Source of the DNA: Gelatoporia subvermispora B
Taxonomy: Eukaryota; Basidiomycota; Agaricomycetes; Polyporales; Gelatoporiaceae
DNA: 64,000 nt
Assembly: GCA_000320605.2 (NCBI GenBank)
Contig: KB445806.1
Coordinates: 625,009-689,008, forward strand
Direction of reading: 5' to 3'
Positions 44,075-55,603 of this stretch are shown piece by piece. Every line of letters begins with the position of its first letter. Position 1 is the stretch's first letter. A model generated the notes under the pieces. The model was given only the letters and a program-made list of their open reading frames with translations, was not told the origin of the DNA and did not search any database. The position numbers and the translations under genes are program-made.

Positions 44075-47000
44075 TCGTCCTCTTGAGTCTGCTGGGCTTG
44101 GTACTATCGCAGTCATCCTCTTCTAACCAACCGGGGTGGCCCGAAGTCGTACCTGTCGCAGTTCGCTCTCCGTATTTCAGTTGCTGGCTGTTCACTTCCA
44201 CGCAAAACACAGAAGGTACCTTCGCGCAATGGGCGCAATTCTGGGGCTATGTAAATGGAAATGATGTACGCAGTACTTCGAATGCATCTTGAGCTATTGA
44301 ATAATAGCTTGCGTTAGCCAATTCTCGGCTGGGTTGGCCTAGTGAAGGTTGATAACGCAACTTACCAATGGTTGGGGGAACCCGGATTCACCCCAGCAAA
44401 TCTCACGAATGTTCGACTTACACCAACGCGTACGATCTTCGAGATGCAAGCAGGACCCGTCAATCTCACTATAACATACCTGATGCCAATAGAAGTTCGC
44501 CCCAATCGGTTCAGCCCATGCTTCCTTCGTCTTACCGACTGTTTGTTCATATAGCCTTCTGACTGGGTTCAGCAATCTCTTCCCTTCTCCTATGTATCCT
44601 TGGAAGTGGCGTCCGCGGATGGATTTTCGCATGATGTAAATGCATACGCCGACATTAGCGGAGGTTCGTCTTGGAGGATTAGATGCTTCTATGAGCAAAC
44701 TAAGCCTATGATGTTTTAGAATGGCTCTCGGGAAACCGCTCTGCTGAGATACAGTGGAGCACAGTCGTAGGCGATGACATTGTCTACCATGAGATCTCCT
44801 TGGCTTCACCGACACCATTCCAAGAGATCAACCAACAAGCAAATGATGGCGTCATGTATCATGCCGTCACCCAGGTAATCCGTTGCGTTCGAGTGCCCAC
44901 CGAGTATTCGGTTCAAACCTGTGATTACAGGGACCCAATGTGACTTGGCAAACAGGACAAGACAAGGTCTGCCGTGGGCAGTTCAGTTCGACAGGTAATC
45001 TGACGAACAGCTTGGACACGAATTTCCGGCCACTTAGCACGTATGCCTTCTATCCTCAACTAATCGACATAATGTTCAACCTTCTGTAGTAATTTCCCTG
45101 TCTTTGCCTTCGCCGTTAGCCTTGGTCCAATTAAATCGACTGCTGCGCCCATAGTTTGGTCTCTTGGCTACGTTCGAAACCCAGCGATTCAACACTCGAC
45201 TCCCAGTGGGGATACACAACTTCGTGCCCCGTTTTTCCTTACGCAATATTCCTCCGTGGTAGATGCCGTGAGTGTTATCTAAGCCTGTATATTGCAGATG
45301 ACCTGAGTCTTGAGGCGCGCAGATGACCTCGTTCGTTATGAATTACCCTACAACAAGCCAGCGAGCTTCAGAATTCGATCAGAACCTCACGCAAGCTGCA
45401 ACCAACATATCATCCCAGTATGCGGGCATACTGTCTCTCGCTCCTCGAGTCGCCTTCGGAGGACTCGACATAACTGTATCAAATGGCACGGACGGCCAGC
45501 TGAATGCCTCTGATGTCAAAACATTCATGAAAGATATGGGCAATTCCCGGTAGGTAGTCTTGACACACCATACGGAATCACCCTAATGTTTGATCGAGTG
45601 TCCTAGACGCGTCAATCCGGTAGAAGTGTTGTATCAAGCATTCCCGATGTATCTATACTTGAACGCCTCATTCGCAAAGTCGCTTCTTTCGCCTCTATTC
45701 GAATACCAGGACTCGGCATTGTACCATAATTCTTATGCAGCCAAGGATCTCGGTAAGTATACCACTCCTCGTGCTATCGTCGTTTGAATTACTTGATGAC
45801 TCTCACTGTTCGATAAGGTACCAACTATCCTGTGGTGGCAGGTGACAATCAGACACATAATGAGGGCGTTGAGCGTGAGTCATACTTCCGACCGTATTCC
45901 TGGCCCTGACGAGCCCTGTGTAGAAACGGGAAACATGTTGATCATGACCCTCGCACATGCCAGAATTTCTGGAGATGGCTCGTTGATCAGCGAGCATGTA
46001 TGTGCTGTTCGTGATAAATTCTGGAAACCACTCTCAAGATGGTTTTTCAGTATGGGCTTCTGAAAACCTGGGCTGACTATCTCATCAATAATACTCTTGC
46101 TCCGACCAATGATCAGTAAGATTCGACCATTCCTGTGGTAACATGGAAATCGTCTAAATCCTTGATGGACAGACAATCAGCCGATGGCGAGGGGATCGCC
46201 AATTCAACGAATCTGTCTGTCAAAGGCATAATTGCGATAAGAGCGATGTCAGAATTGAGCAGGGCTGTTGGCGACACTGACAGCGTCGAACTTTACTCTG
46301 TACGTGCCGTCTTCGTGCGGGCAGATATTTCCTTTGACAGGCTCACAGCGGCAAGCCTCGGCATTTATTGCTACATGGAAATCTCTGGCTCTTTCGTCGG
46401 ATCAGCAGCATCTACTGCTGGATTACGGAGACTCCGACGCAACATGGTCACTGGCTTATAACCTGTACGCCGACCGATTGCTTGATCTCAATCTCGTCGA
46501 CCCATCAGTGCGTCGCGACCCATTCGAGTTCCGATGTACCAGATGTTGACTCGTGTCTAGATCTACCAGAAACAGACAACGTTCTATCAGAGTATAGCTG
46601 GTATTATGCGCAGCGTGCTTCTCATGTGTCGCTTACTCACGAGCAATGTATTCCAGCCGGTCACGCATTCGGGCCTCCTCTTGACAGCAATCACACTGAC
46701 GTCACAAACGCGGGTGGGTGTCTCGTATTTCCTGTACTGTCTTCCTGCGATAGTGACCAATTTTTAGCGTGGTTGTTATTCACCTCGGCGACTGCGTCGA
46801 ACGAAACTCTCACGGAAACGCTTACGACGGCTGTGTGGAATCATATATTCAACCACGTCGATGGAGGGATACTTTCGACGACTTATGATCCCGTGCAAGG
46901 CCAGCTGTCGTCCGGTAGCGCTAGGTAGGTATATCCGCTCCGGATCCAACACCGGTAACTAAATTGTCAAATACTTTGAAAATCAAATACAGTCCAGGCA

Positions 47001-47696
47001 ATGGCGCCATGTTTGCGCCTTTGGCACTCAGGTGAGTATCCCAATAGTGCACGAAATAGAAGCGCGGTAGACTAAGAAGCTGATAGCATGCAAAATACTA
47101 CAATTTCTGTCTCTGCGCCGCTTTCCGCAACTTCCGGCACTGACCCATCGACCACAACGGGACCGCTCGATTCTGGTACTACGAAATCCAAGCACTTGGA
47201 TGTGAGCGCAATAATTGGTGGTGTCATCGGTGGTGTCATCGGTGGTGTCTGTGCTCTTGGGCTGCTCATAACTGCATTGCTCGTCTGGCGACGCAAGTCT
47301 CGCCAGCCTGAGCAACTTGTAGTGGAGCCCTTCATACACAGAACACCGGTTCTTCCACCTTTACTTCATCCTCCTCCGCCTCTCCCCCAACAGCAGCCAG
47401 ACTCAAAGGAGAGCATCGTCGGGTCATTGTCACCCCGTCCAGATTCTGGGGAACCTCCATCGACATTGCGTCGTAACCCAGACTCCATCACCCCCGCTTC
47501 ATCGCAACCCACGGCGTCATCGAGGTCTCGATCAAATCGTTCTCGTGGCTCGCGCCCGTCCGGATCCAACTCTCGCTCGGACGTGCGAGAGCTGCGTGAC
47601 GAGGTGGAGAACCTTCGGAGAGTGATGCAAGAATTGGGCGTCGACAGGTTGGCACCGCCTCCGGAGTACACGTCAGCTCGTGACTCGGTAACCTAG
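44053..47696 (+). CDS. GtaA-like glutaminase copy C, membrane-anchored, apparently intact
   Basis: The signal peptide is MSPLLRVVVLLSLLGLVLSQ. The DUF5127/DUF4965-type body follows over many 50-nt-intron exons: VPVAVRSPYFSCWLF, GEPGFTPANLTNVRL, QAGPVNLTITYLMPIE, DDIVYHEISLASPTPF, WSLGYVRNP, GGLDITVSNGTDG, EVLYQAFPMYLYLNASFAKS, LIMTLAHARISGDGSL, LALSSDQQHLLLDYGD, HAFGPPLDSNHTD, WLLFTSATASNETL and SPGNGAMFAPLAL. The stop is at 47696. After the catalytic body come a Thr/Ser stalk, one membrane helix (GGVIGGVIGGVCALGLLITA), an Arg/Ser-rich cytosolic tail, a coiled coil (LRDEVENLRRVMQ) and APPPEYTSA. Fungal GtaA enzymes hydrolyse glutamine outside the cell. All junctions checked keep phase, so this is the one working copy of the array. 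Catalytic activity is inferred from family membership. Confidence 0.85.
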
Positions 47697-48249
47697 ATCG
47701 ACTTTTCTAGTATCATGTTCCAGAAGGCTCGCTCATTTTCTGTCCATTTGTACTATGGGTCGTGGCCCGTTCACCCGATTGCTGAAAACGAATACTTTAT
47801 CGGGCGAGTATCGTGACGGATGATACATGAGTAGGCTGCTGGACACCATTCAGCTATCTTTTGAGAGAAATGTAATATTACAAGTCACATCTAGCGACAT
47901 GACTGTACGGAAACTGTGTGAGTGAGGAGAGTGAATGAGCCATTTATGGAGGAACCGGCAGCATACCAGTGGAGACAAATTTGGCGGATTATGACGCCGG
48001 TAACGTTATGTCTCATGCCTGTGCCTCCATGGATATCTGACAGCCGTATCTGGGGAAGCGTTAGACATTGTGTACGGAGGCAATGCACACGAGGGATCTG
48101 CAATCAAGGTTTCGGTTTTCGCTCTTCCCTTATCGGGATGAGCATGCGCGGGGCGCCTAATGTGTATCGTAAGCGGCGCACCATGCGATTGCATCATGCT
48201 CCTCTCAATCAATCCACGCTCGCAAACCACATCGCTACCATCTTCACTT
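47697..48249. other. Intergenic region
   Basis: Downstream of glutaminase C and upstream of the SRA gene. No supported feature. Confidence 0.5.
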
Positions 48250-50419
48250 ATGTCCACAGTCGAACCCAACGTCCAGTCGGAGGCAGGTCCCTCAAACCTC
48301 AAGAGAGAGCCAATTCTCCCCGAGAAGAAGCCGGCTGAACCGACTCTGATGAAAGCTGATGGTGGGCCGCAGGCGGAACAGTCAACAGCCACACCGTCAA
48401 AGAAACCGAAGAAAGTCAAGCAGAGAGCTGAGAATCCGTGCGTATTCCACACGGTCTTTGTCGCTGTAGATCTTGATTCCGTTATAGGAAAGTATACGGC
48501 GATATCCCTGGCTATCCAGTAGGATCGCGGTGGAAGTACCGACAGGAGATCAGCGATTGTGGTGTGCACCCCGGAATCATCGCAGGGATCTTTGGAGACA
48601 AGAACAATGGAGCATACAGCATCATCTTGGCGGAGGGCTACCCTGATGATGAGGACAATGGGTATACTTTGTGAGTCTCCAAAGCTCTGTAATCTCGCAC
48701 ATCACCTAATGTGCATCGGTAGCATTTACACCGGGTGTGGTGGGAGAGAGACGGGAGTAAGTGCTATCCACTGTCACCGCTCCAACTGCTCATTTGCGCT
48801 ATCAAGAAACGTCTTGGGCCGCAAGTTATTGATCAATCCTTCGAGAACCCCAGAAATCTATCACTGAAGGTGATCTTCCTCCAATCTGTACCCTCTCTCG
48901 TGGCTCTGACGTTTGGGTCGCAGATGTCAACAGTGACACGCAATCCCGTACGTGTTATACGGAAGGCTACTCCAAAATCCGACTGGGCACCTGCAGAAGG
49001 GTATGCAGCTCATCCCCTTGCTCTACCAGCTTATCTAACTGAGTGCTAGGTTCCGTTACGATGGACTATACTATGTGGACGACGTGCGTCCCATATGAAC
49101 ACCCTTCTCACGACATTTGGCTGATTAAGCTATCGGCAGGCTTGGATGGAGACAGGAGCGAGCGGTCTCATGGTCTGCAGGTACCGGCTACGGGTACGTG
49201 CCTTACGTATTGCCCCAGCGTGAGGCAAGTGACCTAATGCTATCGTCATTAGAGGAAAGAAGGGCAGCCTCCACTCGCAAGGAAGGAGGGCTCCATCAAT
49301 GTCAAGATACCCAAACCCCGGAAACGACGTACCCCCGAGCCGGGGTCCGTCGCGAGCTCTGACCGACCCATCAAGCGCAACAAGCCAGAGCCCCTCACGA
49401 GCAGTGCCCCACACGCTGGTCCCAGTCGTTCTGCCGATACTAAGCCTTCCATCCATGCCCTTGTCCCTAACCCGCTACCTACTCAGGCTCCCGACGTTGC
49501 TTCCGTGAATCGCGAAGCCAGCGCGGCCGAGCAGTCGTACTTCCTTGACCTTATGGCAGAAGATGACGAGGTTACGTTCGACGATGAGGAGAACGCATTC
49601 AGGCTCATGGAAGAGGGAATGAGGTACCAGAGCCCGCCCGCCTCGGACAAAACGGGCCCCGCAGATACGGACTCGCACGGGGAAGATGCTACCTTCACAC
49701 CGTTCTCGGAACGACCCTTTACCGCCGATGAGGTCCACATTGTCAAGCCGGAGAATGAGATCGAGGAAGGCGCGTCAGTGGGGTCGCAGACGTCGCGATT
49801 GGCGGCGGAGGAGCTTGAATCTCAGCTGGGGCTCGCGCTTGAGAAGCCACCGGTCCCGGATCCAGCAATTGCAACTCGCGAATTTGCCGGCTATCTGGCC
49901 GCAACACAGGATACTCCGGCTGTACCGCGGAGCTCGACGAAGCTAATGCAGCCACTTCCAGCAGACAGAGTCCCTGCACTTGTGGGCGGAGGCGCCTCTC
50001 CTCTCGCGCAAGTTTCTGTTTCTCCTGGCGATACCCTTCCCCTGGCGAACGACATTCCTTCGAGTGACGATTTCCCACCTCCACCGACTTGGTACAAGTC
50101 CTCGCGCGGCAGAATGGTGCTACTCCCTCCTGCAAGAAACATCAACTTTGCACTCGACAATGTTACCAAATTTTCCGAGACCGAGAGGAATCCCACTACC
50201 ACCACCACCACCGACTTTGACAATCTCCAGCTGATGTATCCCGAGGACGTGAGCCCCGTTGTATCTGACGACTATGACATCGAAGAAGGGGAAGTAGTTG
50301 ACGAGGATGGAGAAGTCGTTATCGAGGATAGGAAGCCGGATGTTGGAAATGAGGCAATGGATATCGAAGACGGAGAGTTGGGCGTCGAGGACGGGGAGTT
50401 GACACAGACAGATATTTGA
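48250..50419 (+). CDS. SRA-YDG domain protein, UHRF1-like methyl-cytosine reader without RING or PHD
   Basis: Eight exons (48250-48437, 48488-48670, 48723-48756, 48807-48869, 48924-49000, 49050-49083, 49140-49193, 49253-50419) keep phase. After a basic Lys/Pro-rich N-terminus (SKKPKKVKQ) the SRA domain reads VYGDIPGYPVGSRWKYRQEI, CGVHPGIIAGIFGDKNNGAY, SIILAEGYPDDEDNG, FIYTGCGGRETG, QVIDQSFENPRNLSL, NPVRVIRKATPKSDWAPAEG and FRYDGLYYVDD, then METGASGLMVCRYRLR. SRA domains flip methylated or hydroxymethylated cytosine out of DNA. The C-terminal 390 residues are acidic and disordered, with repeated ED/DGE words (DIEEGEVVDEDGE) at the end. No RING, PHD or SET domain was found, so it is a bare reader that may recruit others. 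The gene implies DNA methylation in this fungus. Confidence 0.9.
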
Positions 50420-50656
50420 GTTGCGAGGACGCATTATGAGAGTACTGACATCTTCGTTCATCTACCGGTGTATCTTTTGAATATATGTACGGACGGGATT
50501 TTCACAAATAACCACGCACTCTAGAACAGCAATCCTTCTCTCGACCCCGACCTCGGCGCGAAAGCATGTCGGAGAGTAGAGAAACGACATAGATGACACA
50601 AGTTAATCGTAGGTAAAGCGACAAGGATGATACAATACGCAAGCCTCTCCAAAGGA
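50420..50656. other. Convergent intergenic region between SRA gene and VPS34
   Basis: This is 237 nt between two stops, and no feature was seen. Confidence 0.55.
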
Positions 50657-53600
50657 TTAACTCCGCCAGTACTGTGCCCAATCATGCATCCTATCCAGCA
50701 CGACCGTGAACGGCGATATATCATTCAACAGCTTCCCGAAATGCTCTATCGCCTGCTCCTCGGTGAGGTCGAGCATGAACTTACCGAGCAGCTGCTCGTG
50801 CACGTCGCGGTGCTTGATGTGCGGGATCTGGGCGTCGACCATGAGGGCGACAAGATTTAGTAGCAGGTTTGCACTCTTGCGCAAGATTGAGAACGCGGTG
50901 AAGCAGAACTGCTGGAAGCGCGCATAGTGCACGCTCTGCAGCCCGCCCAGTGCGTCGACCATCTCCTTGCAGACCTTGACGGGTGGTGCAAGCGGCTTCG
51001 GGTCGCGCCCGAGGATGTAGCCGAAGTCGACTGAGGTGTATCAGAGTGAGCGGGACCGCAATTCGAGGGGTGAAAACGTACCGTGAAAGAAGTGCCCGTC
51101 GGGAGCCAGGAGCAGGTTGTCTAAGTGACGATCTCCGACGCCGAGGATATATGTCATGACACAGTAACCAGCTGGAGCACGAGTGTCAATCTCAACTTCA
51201 ACAAGTGAGGGACGTACGTACCACAACTCCTGACAAAGGTATCGATGACACCTGGCTCGACACCATATGTCCCGACACTGCCCTCGTCCGGATGATGTGC
51301 TCTGAGATAGTTGAGCAATGTCCCATGCTCACTGACAATCCCCGAAATTGTCTTGCTGGGTATGTATTGCACCAAGCCCTGCGACGGTCCGGTCGCCAGC
51401 ACATCATATGGGCTGACCTTCAAATCCAGATTCTCCTTCCTCAGCAGGCGGTCCATAAGCGTGAATAGCTGTATGACGAGCTGGTCTTGGCGCATATCAT
51501 CGCCGTCCTTAAACATAACAGGGAACTCTGTGCCGTCCGCACACTGGAAGTACAGCAACATCGGGAACATGTTCGACTTGAACACGCTCGACTTGTCCGC
51601 GATGATTCCCGTAACCTCGATGCGCGCGTTGAGCGGGAGGGGGAGCGGCGGCGGCGGCATGGTGGCGAGCCCGTACTTCGGGTCCGCGAGGAAGGTGCGC
51701 AGCTTCTCGATCTTCCTCGGGCGTGGATCCTTCGACGTACGCAAATCTCGCGCGCGCTTCGCGAGTGTCTCAATCAGCTCGCCCTGCCGCCGCATCAGGT
51801 CCCGCCGTTCCACACCTCCTGGTGACTGCACCACACCAGTCAACGACACTCGTACAAAGGGGTTGGCTAAGACAGCGCACCTCGAGGATCTTGCTCATGA
51901 ACTTGAAGTCTACCCGCGCGTACATCTTGCGCACTAGCCGGTCGTCGAGCGCGACCTCGACCATGAGATACCAGTGGAAGCGATTTCCAAGGATCGGGTT
52001 GTGCACCGCGCGATCGATCAGGAAGTCTGCTAGACCGCTGTCGTCGTGCGAGATAGCACTCGACGTCGATCGCGTCGACCGCTGGTCGCTTGCTGTACTC
52101 TCGAATTTGAGCGCCTGCACAAGCTGTAGCAGGTACAAGTGCAGCTCCTACATACAGTCAGCAAACTACTTCTATCATCCAAGAAAACGGCTTACATCGT
52201 CATCTGCCCGTTTGAGTTGCTTCACGGCGAACGCACGCACGCGGGAGTCAACAGTGTCCGGACCAAGCAGCTCGAGCGCGTCGTCGATTTCGATCTCTGT
52301 CCACTGCGAGAGCAGCTCTTCTACTGCTTGCTTCACTTCCGCGGGGTCTCGCCATGTAACTGACTTGAGGAACTTTGTGAGGCCACGCTTGTCTCGTGTC
52401 AGGTAGAAGCGGAACTTCCAGATGAGATCCTTCTCCTCTGACGTAAGAGGTTGACTAGGCGCGTAGTCGAGGATTTCCTGCGTGCGATGATGTTTAGGTC
52501 TCTGGGTACCCTAGGCAGTTGTGATGCTTACGGAGAGCTCATCCCTGATCTTAGCGTTTGGCTTGAGTTCCCGATCATATGGACTGCTTCGGTGGCTACG
52601 GATGAGCCTGCGATGTTTGTCCTCGACGGGGTTCTCGCGCGCAATGTCTGGGTCGACGATTGCCCACAGATGGGTGTCGTTCGCGAAGGTGGACTGTGAG
52701 GGTGGTACCGGTACGGCGGCCGGTGCGACCGCTGTCGAGGTAGATGGGAGACTCGATGCATCCTTCCGGTACTTCGGTCAAGCGCCCCATCATTGAGACA
52801 AATTCAACTTACCGGCTCGCTGAATATGACCGGGAAGTCGAACCTGGGCAGGTCAATGTACAGAAAGAGATTTTCTGACTTTTCTGTCTCCGCCTTCGAA
52901 GAGCGTCAGCACGTATGCGCTCAGATATAACGAAGCCGCTTACAGCGTGAATCTCCGCCATCTTGCGGAAGGCTAGCGCGTCGAGCCAGTCTGACTTTGG
53001 CATATCGCCGCGTTCGTACTTCTTTACAAGCTATATAAACGCGCGGTGAGCCCGGGTCAACGTCGGAACTCAGAGATCACTCACCTTCTCTAGTCTGCCC
53101 ATCTCATCGCGCGTCCCGATCTTGCTCGGCGTACTTGTCTCATTCGACCCATCTGCCTCACGATCTGGCCACAGCAGCAGTCGATGCTTCCCTCTTCTAA
53201 GAGTCCTACCAGCCCATCAGTGATGAGGTTTCAAGCATGAGTCTTCATACAACATACCACTTCTTGCCAAACAACCGGAAGGTGGTCCCGCCAACGGGTA
53301 TAGCTGAGCGCGGGCCTGCGATGTCCCATACCGTGAACGTGATTTGAGAGTCGAGCGGCAAATCGCAATAGCGTATTGGCAGTGTAATCCATTCATTCCA
53401 TCTGTACAATCATTATACGGAGACGGCACCGTCAGACAAGTGAGGACGCACGTGTAGTCTTTCTTGAAGGCCTTGAAGGATGTGCGGAAAGGGATCGTCA
53501 ATGGTTTGTTGTCTGCAATCAACTGACATGTCACGTAAAGGTCTGAGAACTCTCTTGGTTCGCGTTATAGGTAGACTAGACGTAGGGTAGCAAGTTACGC

Positions 53601-53825
53601 TTACGGTGACTGCTGCACCCCGTGGAAGCGCAGTTCGGGCTTCTCGAGCACTTCACTGAACGAGTGCGGTTTACGCGTCCCCTCAAGTTGCGATCTACAT
53701 CGTGACATGTATTAGACAATACTGGTACGATTCGAGGTCGTAGGTATTCACATCCGAAATGTGACTGGAAGCTTGAGGTCGCTGAGCTTGGCAAAGGTGA
53801 AGTCGTCGCGGTTGTCCTTGTCCAT
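50657..53825 (-). CDS. VPS34: Phosphatidylinositol 3-kinase Vps34 (class III)
   Basis: Thirteen exons total 2556 nt, giving 851 residues, the usual length of fungal Vps34. The exons are 53825-53752, 53694-53605, 53553-53452, 53401-53258, 53205-53085, 53030-52944, 52893-52813, 52771-52532, 52477-52196, 52147-51881, 51825-51222, 51171-51082 and 51030-50657. The C2 domain ([33 protein letters not shown]) precedes the helical PIK domain ([35 protein letters not shown]). The kinase has [32 protein letters not shown], the catalytic loop [14 protein letters not shown], then [13 protein letters not shown]. It ends with the membrane-binding helix WAQYWRS. It makes PI3P on endosomes and autophagosomes. 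One acceptor (ACCAAG at 53554) is less common but needed for phase. Confidence 0.95.
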
Positions 53826-54124
53826 GTTTGCTGACAATGGAAGAGGGTTACACTAAGAGGTACAATGGATTTCGAGATAAGAGCAGCTGCAAGGGGTATT
53901 CAAAGTCTTCAAGGTCGTTGGCGCATCAGCTATGGCGGCTGCGGTGAGTTGCAGCGGCGAGCACCAGGTTGTGAGCGCCAGGGGGCGACACACGCCCGAT
54001 GCGGGCCGGTGGTTACCGACGGGGACGGACAAGGATGACTGACGGGCGTCCCGCATTCCATGATGCCACCTCCAGTCGAACGACCCCAACAGCCCCTCGC
54101 TCGCTTTCGTCGAACATCACCACC
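53826..54124. promoter_or_regulatory. Shared divergent promoter region of VPS34 and NUDIX gene
   Basis: Only 299 nt separate the two ATGs (53825 minus, 54125 plus), so both promoters must lie here. No clear TATA box was seen. Confidence 0.5.
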
Positions 54125-55192
54125 ATGCGCTCTGTACTCGAGATCCCTGGGGCTGCGCTCAACGAACTTTCCGACGAGTCGAGGACGTGCATAGAGCGGC
54201 TGAGAGTACATCAGTCTGAAGACATCGACGTGTCCGTCAGTGCTTCTTCCGTCCGCTGATATTGCGCCAACGAACCAGCAGGTCAGGATATCCCCGCTCG
54301 AAGCTCGCAGCAGTTTTGGTGGTGCTGTATGAAAATGCGGGGGAGCTCAGAGTACTGTTGACGACGCGGTCGAAGCTGCTCCGCGCACATCCTGGGCAGA
54401 CGGCTCTTCCAGGAGGCAAGGTAGACGTGACGGACGAGGATGTCGTACACACCGCGGTCTGTTGAGGTTCTCTAACCCTTGATCGTGATATTTATTGGAC
54501 TGGCGATGCAGCGCAGAGAGGCCTTCGAAGAAGTCGCCCTGCCTCTGGACTGTCCGCATCTGCATACGGTCGCCATTATGCGGCCCTTCGTCTCTTCCAG
54601 CAAGCTCCTTGTAACTCCGGTAGTGACTGTCCTCACGGATTTGTCTGTCCTCGGACAACTCAAAGCCTCCGAAGGCGAGGTATCGTGCATATTCACACAC
54701 CCGTTCGAGGCTGTCCTGGAGCCGGGGCTCTCTGCCAAGGAACCGCTTGTCCCCAAAGGCAGTACTGATTGGCCCTATGAACCAGAGTTTCATGTGCGTG
54801 GCCCCCGATTACGCTTTGTAAAAATGACCGAGCGTGGATTACAGTCGACGTCGGACGTGTCAACTCCATGGGGTAACAGCACCTATCGAATGCACCGCTT
54901 CCGCACGTCTGCCTCTCCGATCAAAGGTTTGACGTCCGATATTTTGGTCAGTCTCATTCCTTTCCAGATCCTACCTCAGTGGACTCATATTCTGCAGATA
55001 TACATTGCAGAGGTCGCCTATGATAAGATGCCATCTTATGAGCGGTATGCGCATGGGCAACTCCGGACCTTCGGAGATGTTTTTCGTACTCTGGAAGAAG
55101 GCGTGCAGTCTGCCTTCGGTTCAGGCACGGCGACTCCTATGTCAGTGCCTGTCGGAAGGAGCGGTATCGTAACCGGTCACGTTACAGCGTAG
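54125..55192 (+). CDS. NUDIX hydrolase, coenzyme A diphosphatase type (Pcd1-like)
   Basis: Four exons (54125-54231, 54282-54456, 54512-54946, 54998-55192) total 912 nt, giving 303 residues. RSKLAAVLVVLYENAGELRV opens the fold, then TTRSKLLRAHPGQTALPGGK, VDVTDEDVVHTARREAFEEV. The segment GGKxDxxDExxxxTARREAxEEV is the NUDIX box in the form seen in Pcd1/NUDT7-type CoA diphosphatases, which clip CoA into 4'-phosphopantetheine and 3',5'-ADP. The last intron (51 nt, a multiple of 3) would not break the frame if retained; it is called because of its GTCAGT and TCTGCAG sites. No clear C-terminal peroxisome signal ends the protein (VTGHVTA). CoA as substrate is inferred from the family. Confidence 0.85.
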
Positions 55193-55603
55193 GATATCCA
55201 TTGTCACCAAGCTATCTGGGATCTTCCTTTTCCTGGTGACCTCTGGATGTTCGATATGTTTTGAAGGAAAATCAAGAAAGTACACCGTGGACAGGGCTAT
55301 GCATACATACATTCAGCACCAGTTAATTGAGAAAGAAAATTCGATGTTCTATTTAGTCAAACATACGAACCTTGGAGTGCTTGATGAAACGATGAAACGC
55401 CACGAGCGCGACTTCGCGAATATGAGCGCGTTGTTGTGGTCTGTTGACGCGTGCCGCTCACATGACTCGACCGCCAAATACTCTGGGGCAGCCCTCTCCG
55501 GCTTTCGAAATACGCGGACATAGAACGGGATGCTCTCGCTGTGATATCCACCCACTACACCCTACGATGAGCTGAAGACACCCCTCGGCACTTGCACGAA
55601 AAA
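55193..55603. other. Short intergenic region
   Basis: Open frames occur on both strands but none is supported. It serves as NUDIX 3' end and BioDA promoter. Confidence 0.5.

Noticed and set aside
55236..55523. Small gene between NUDIX and BioDA
   Set aside because: Open frames exist on both strands but neither has a domain or good start context.
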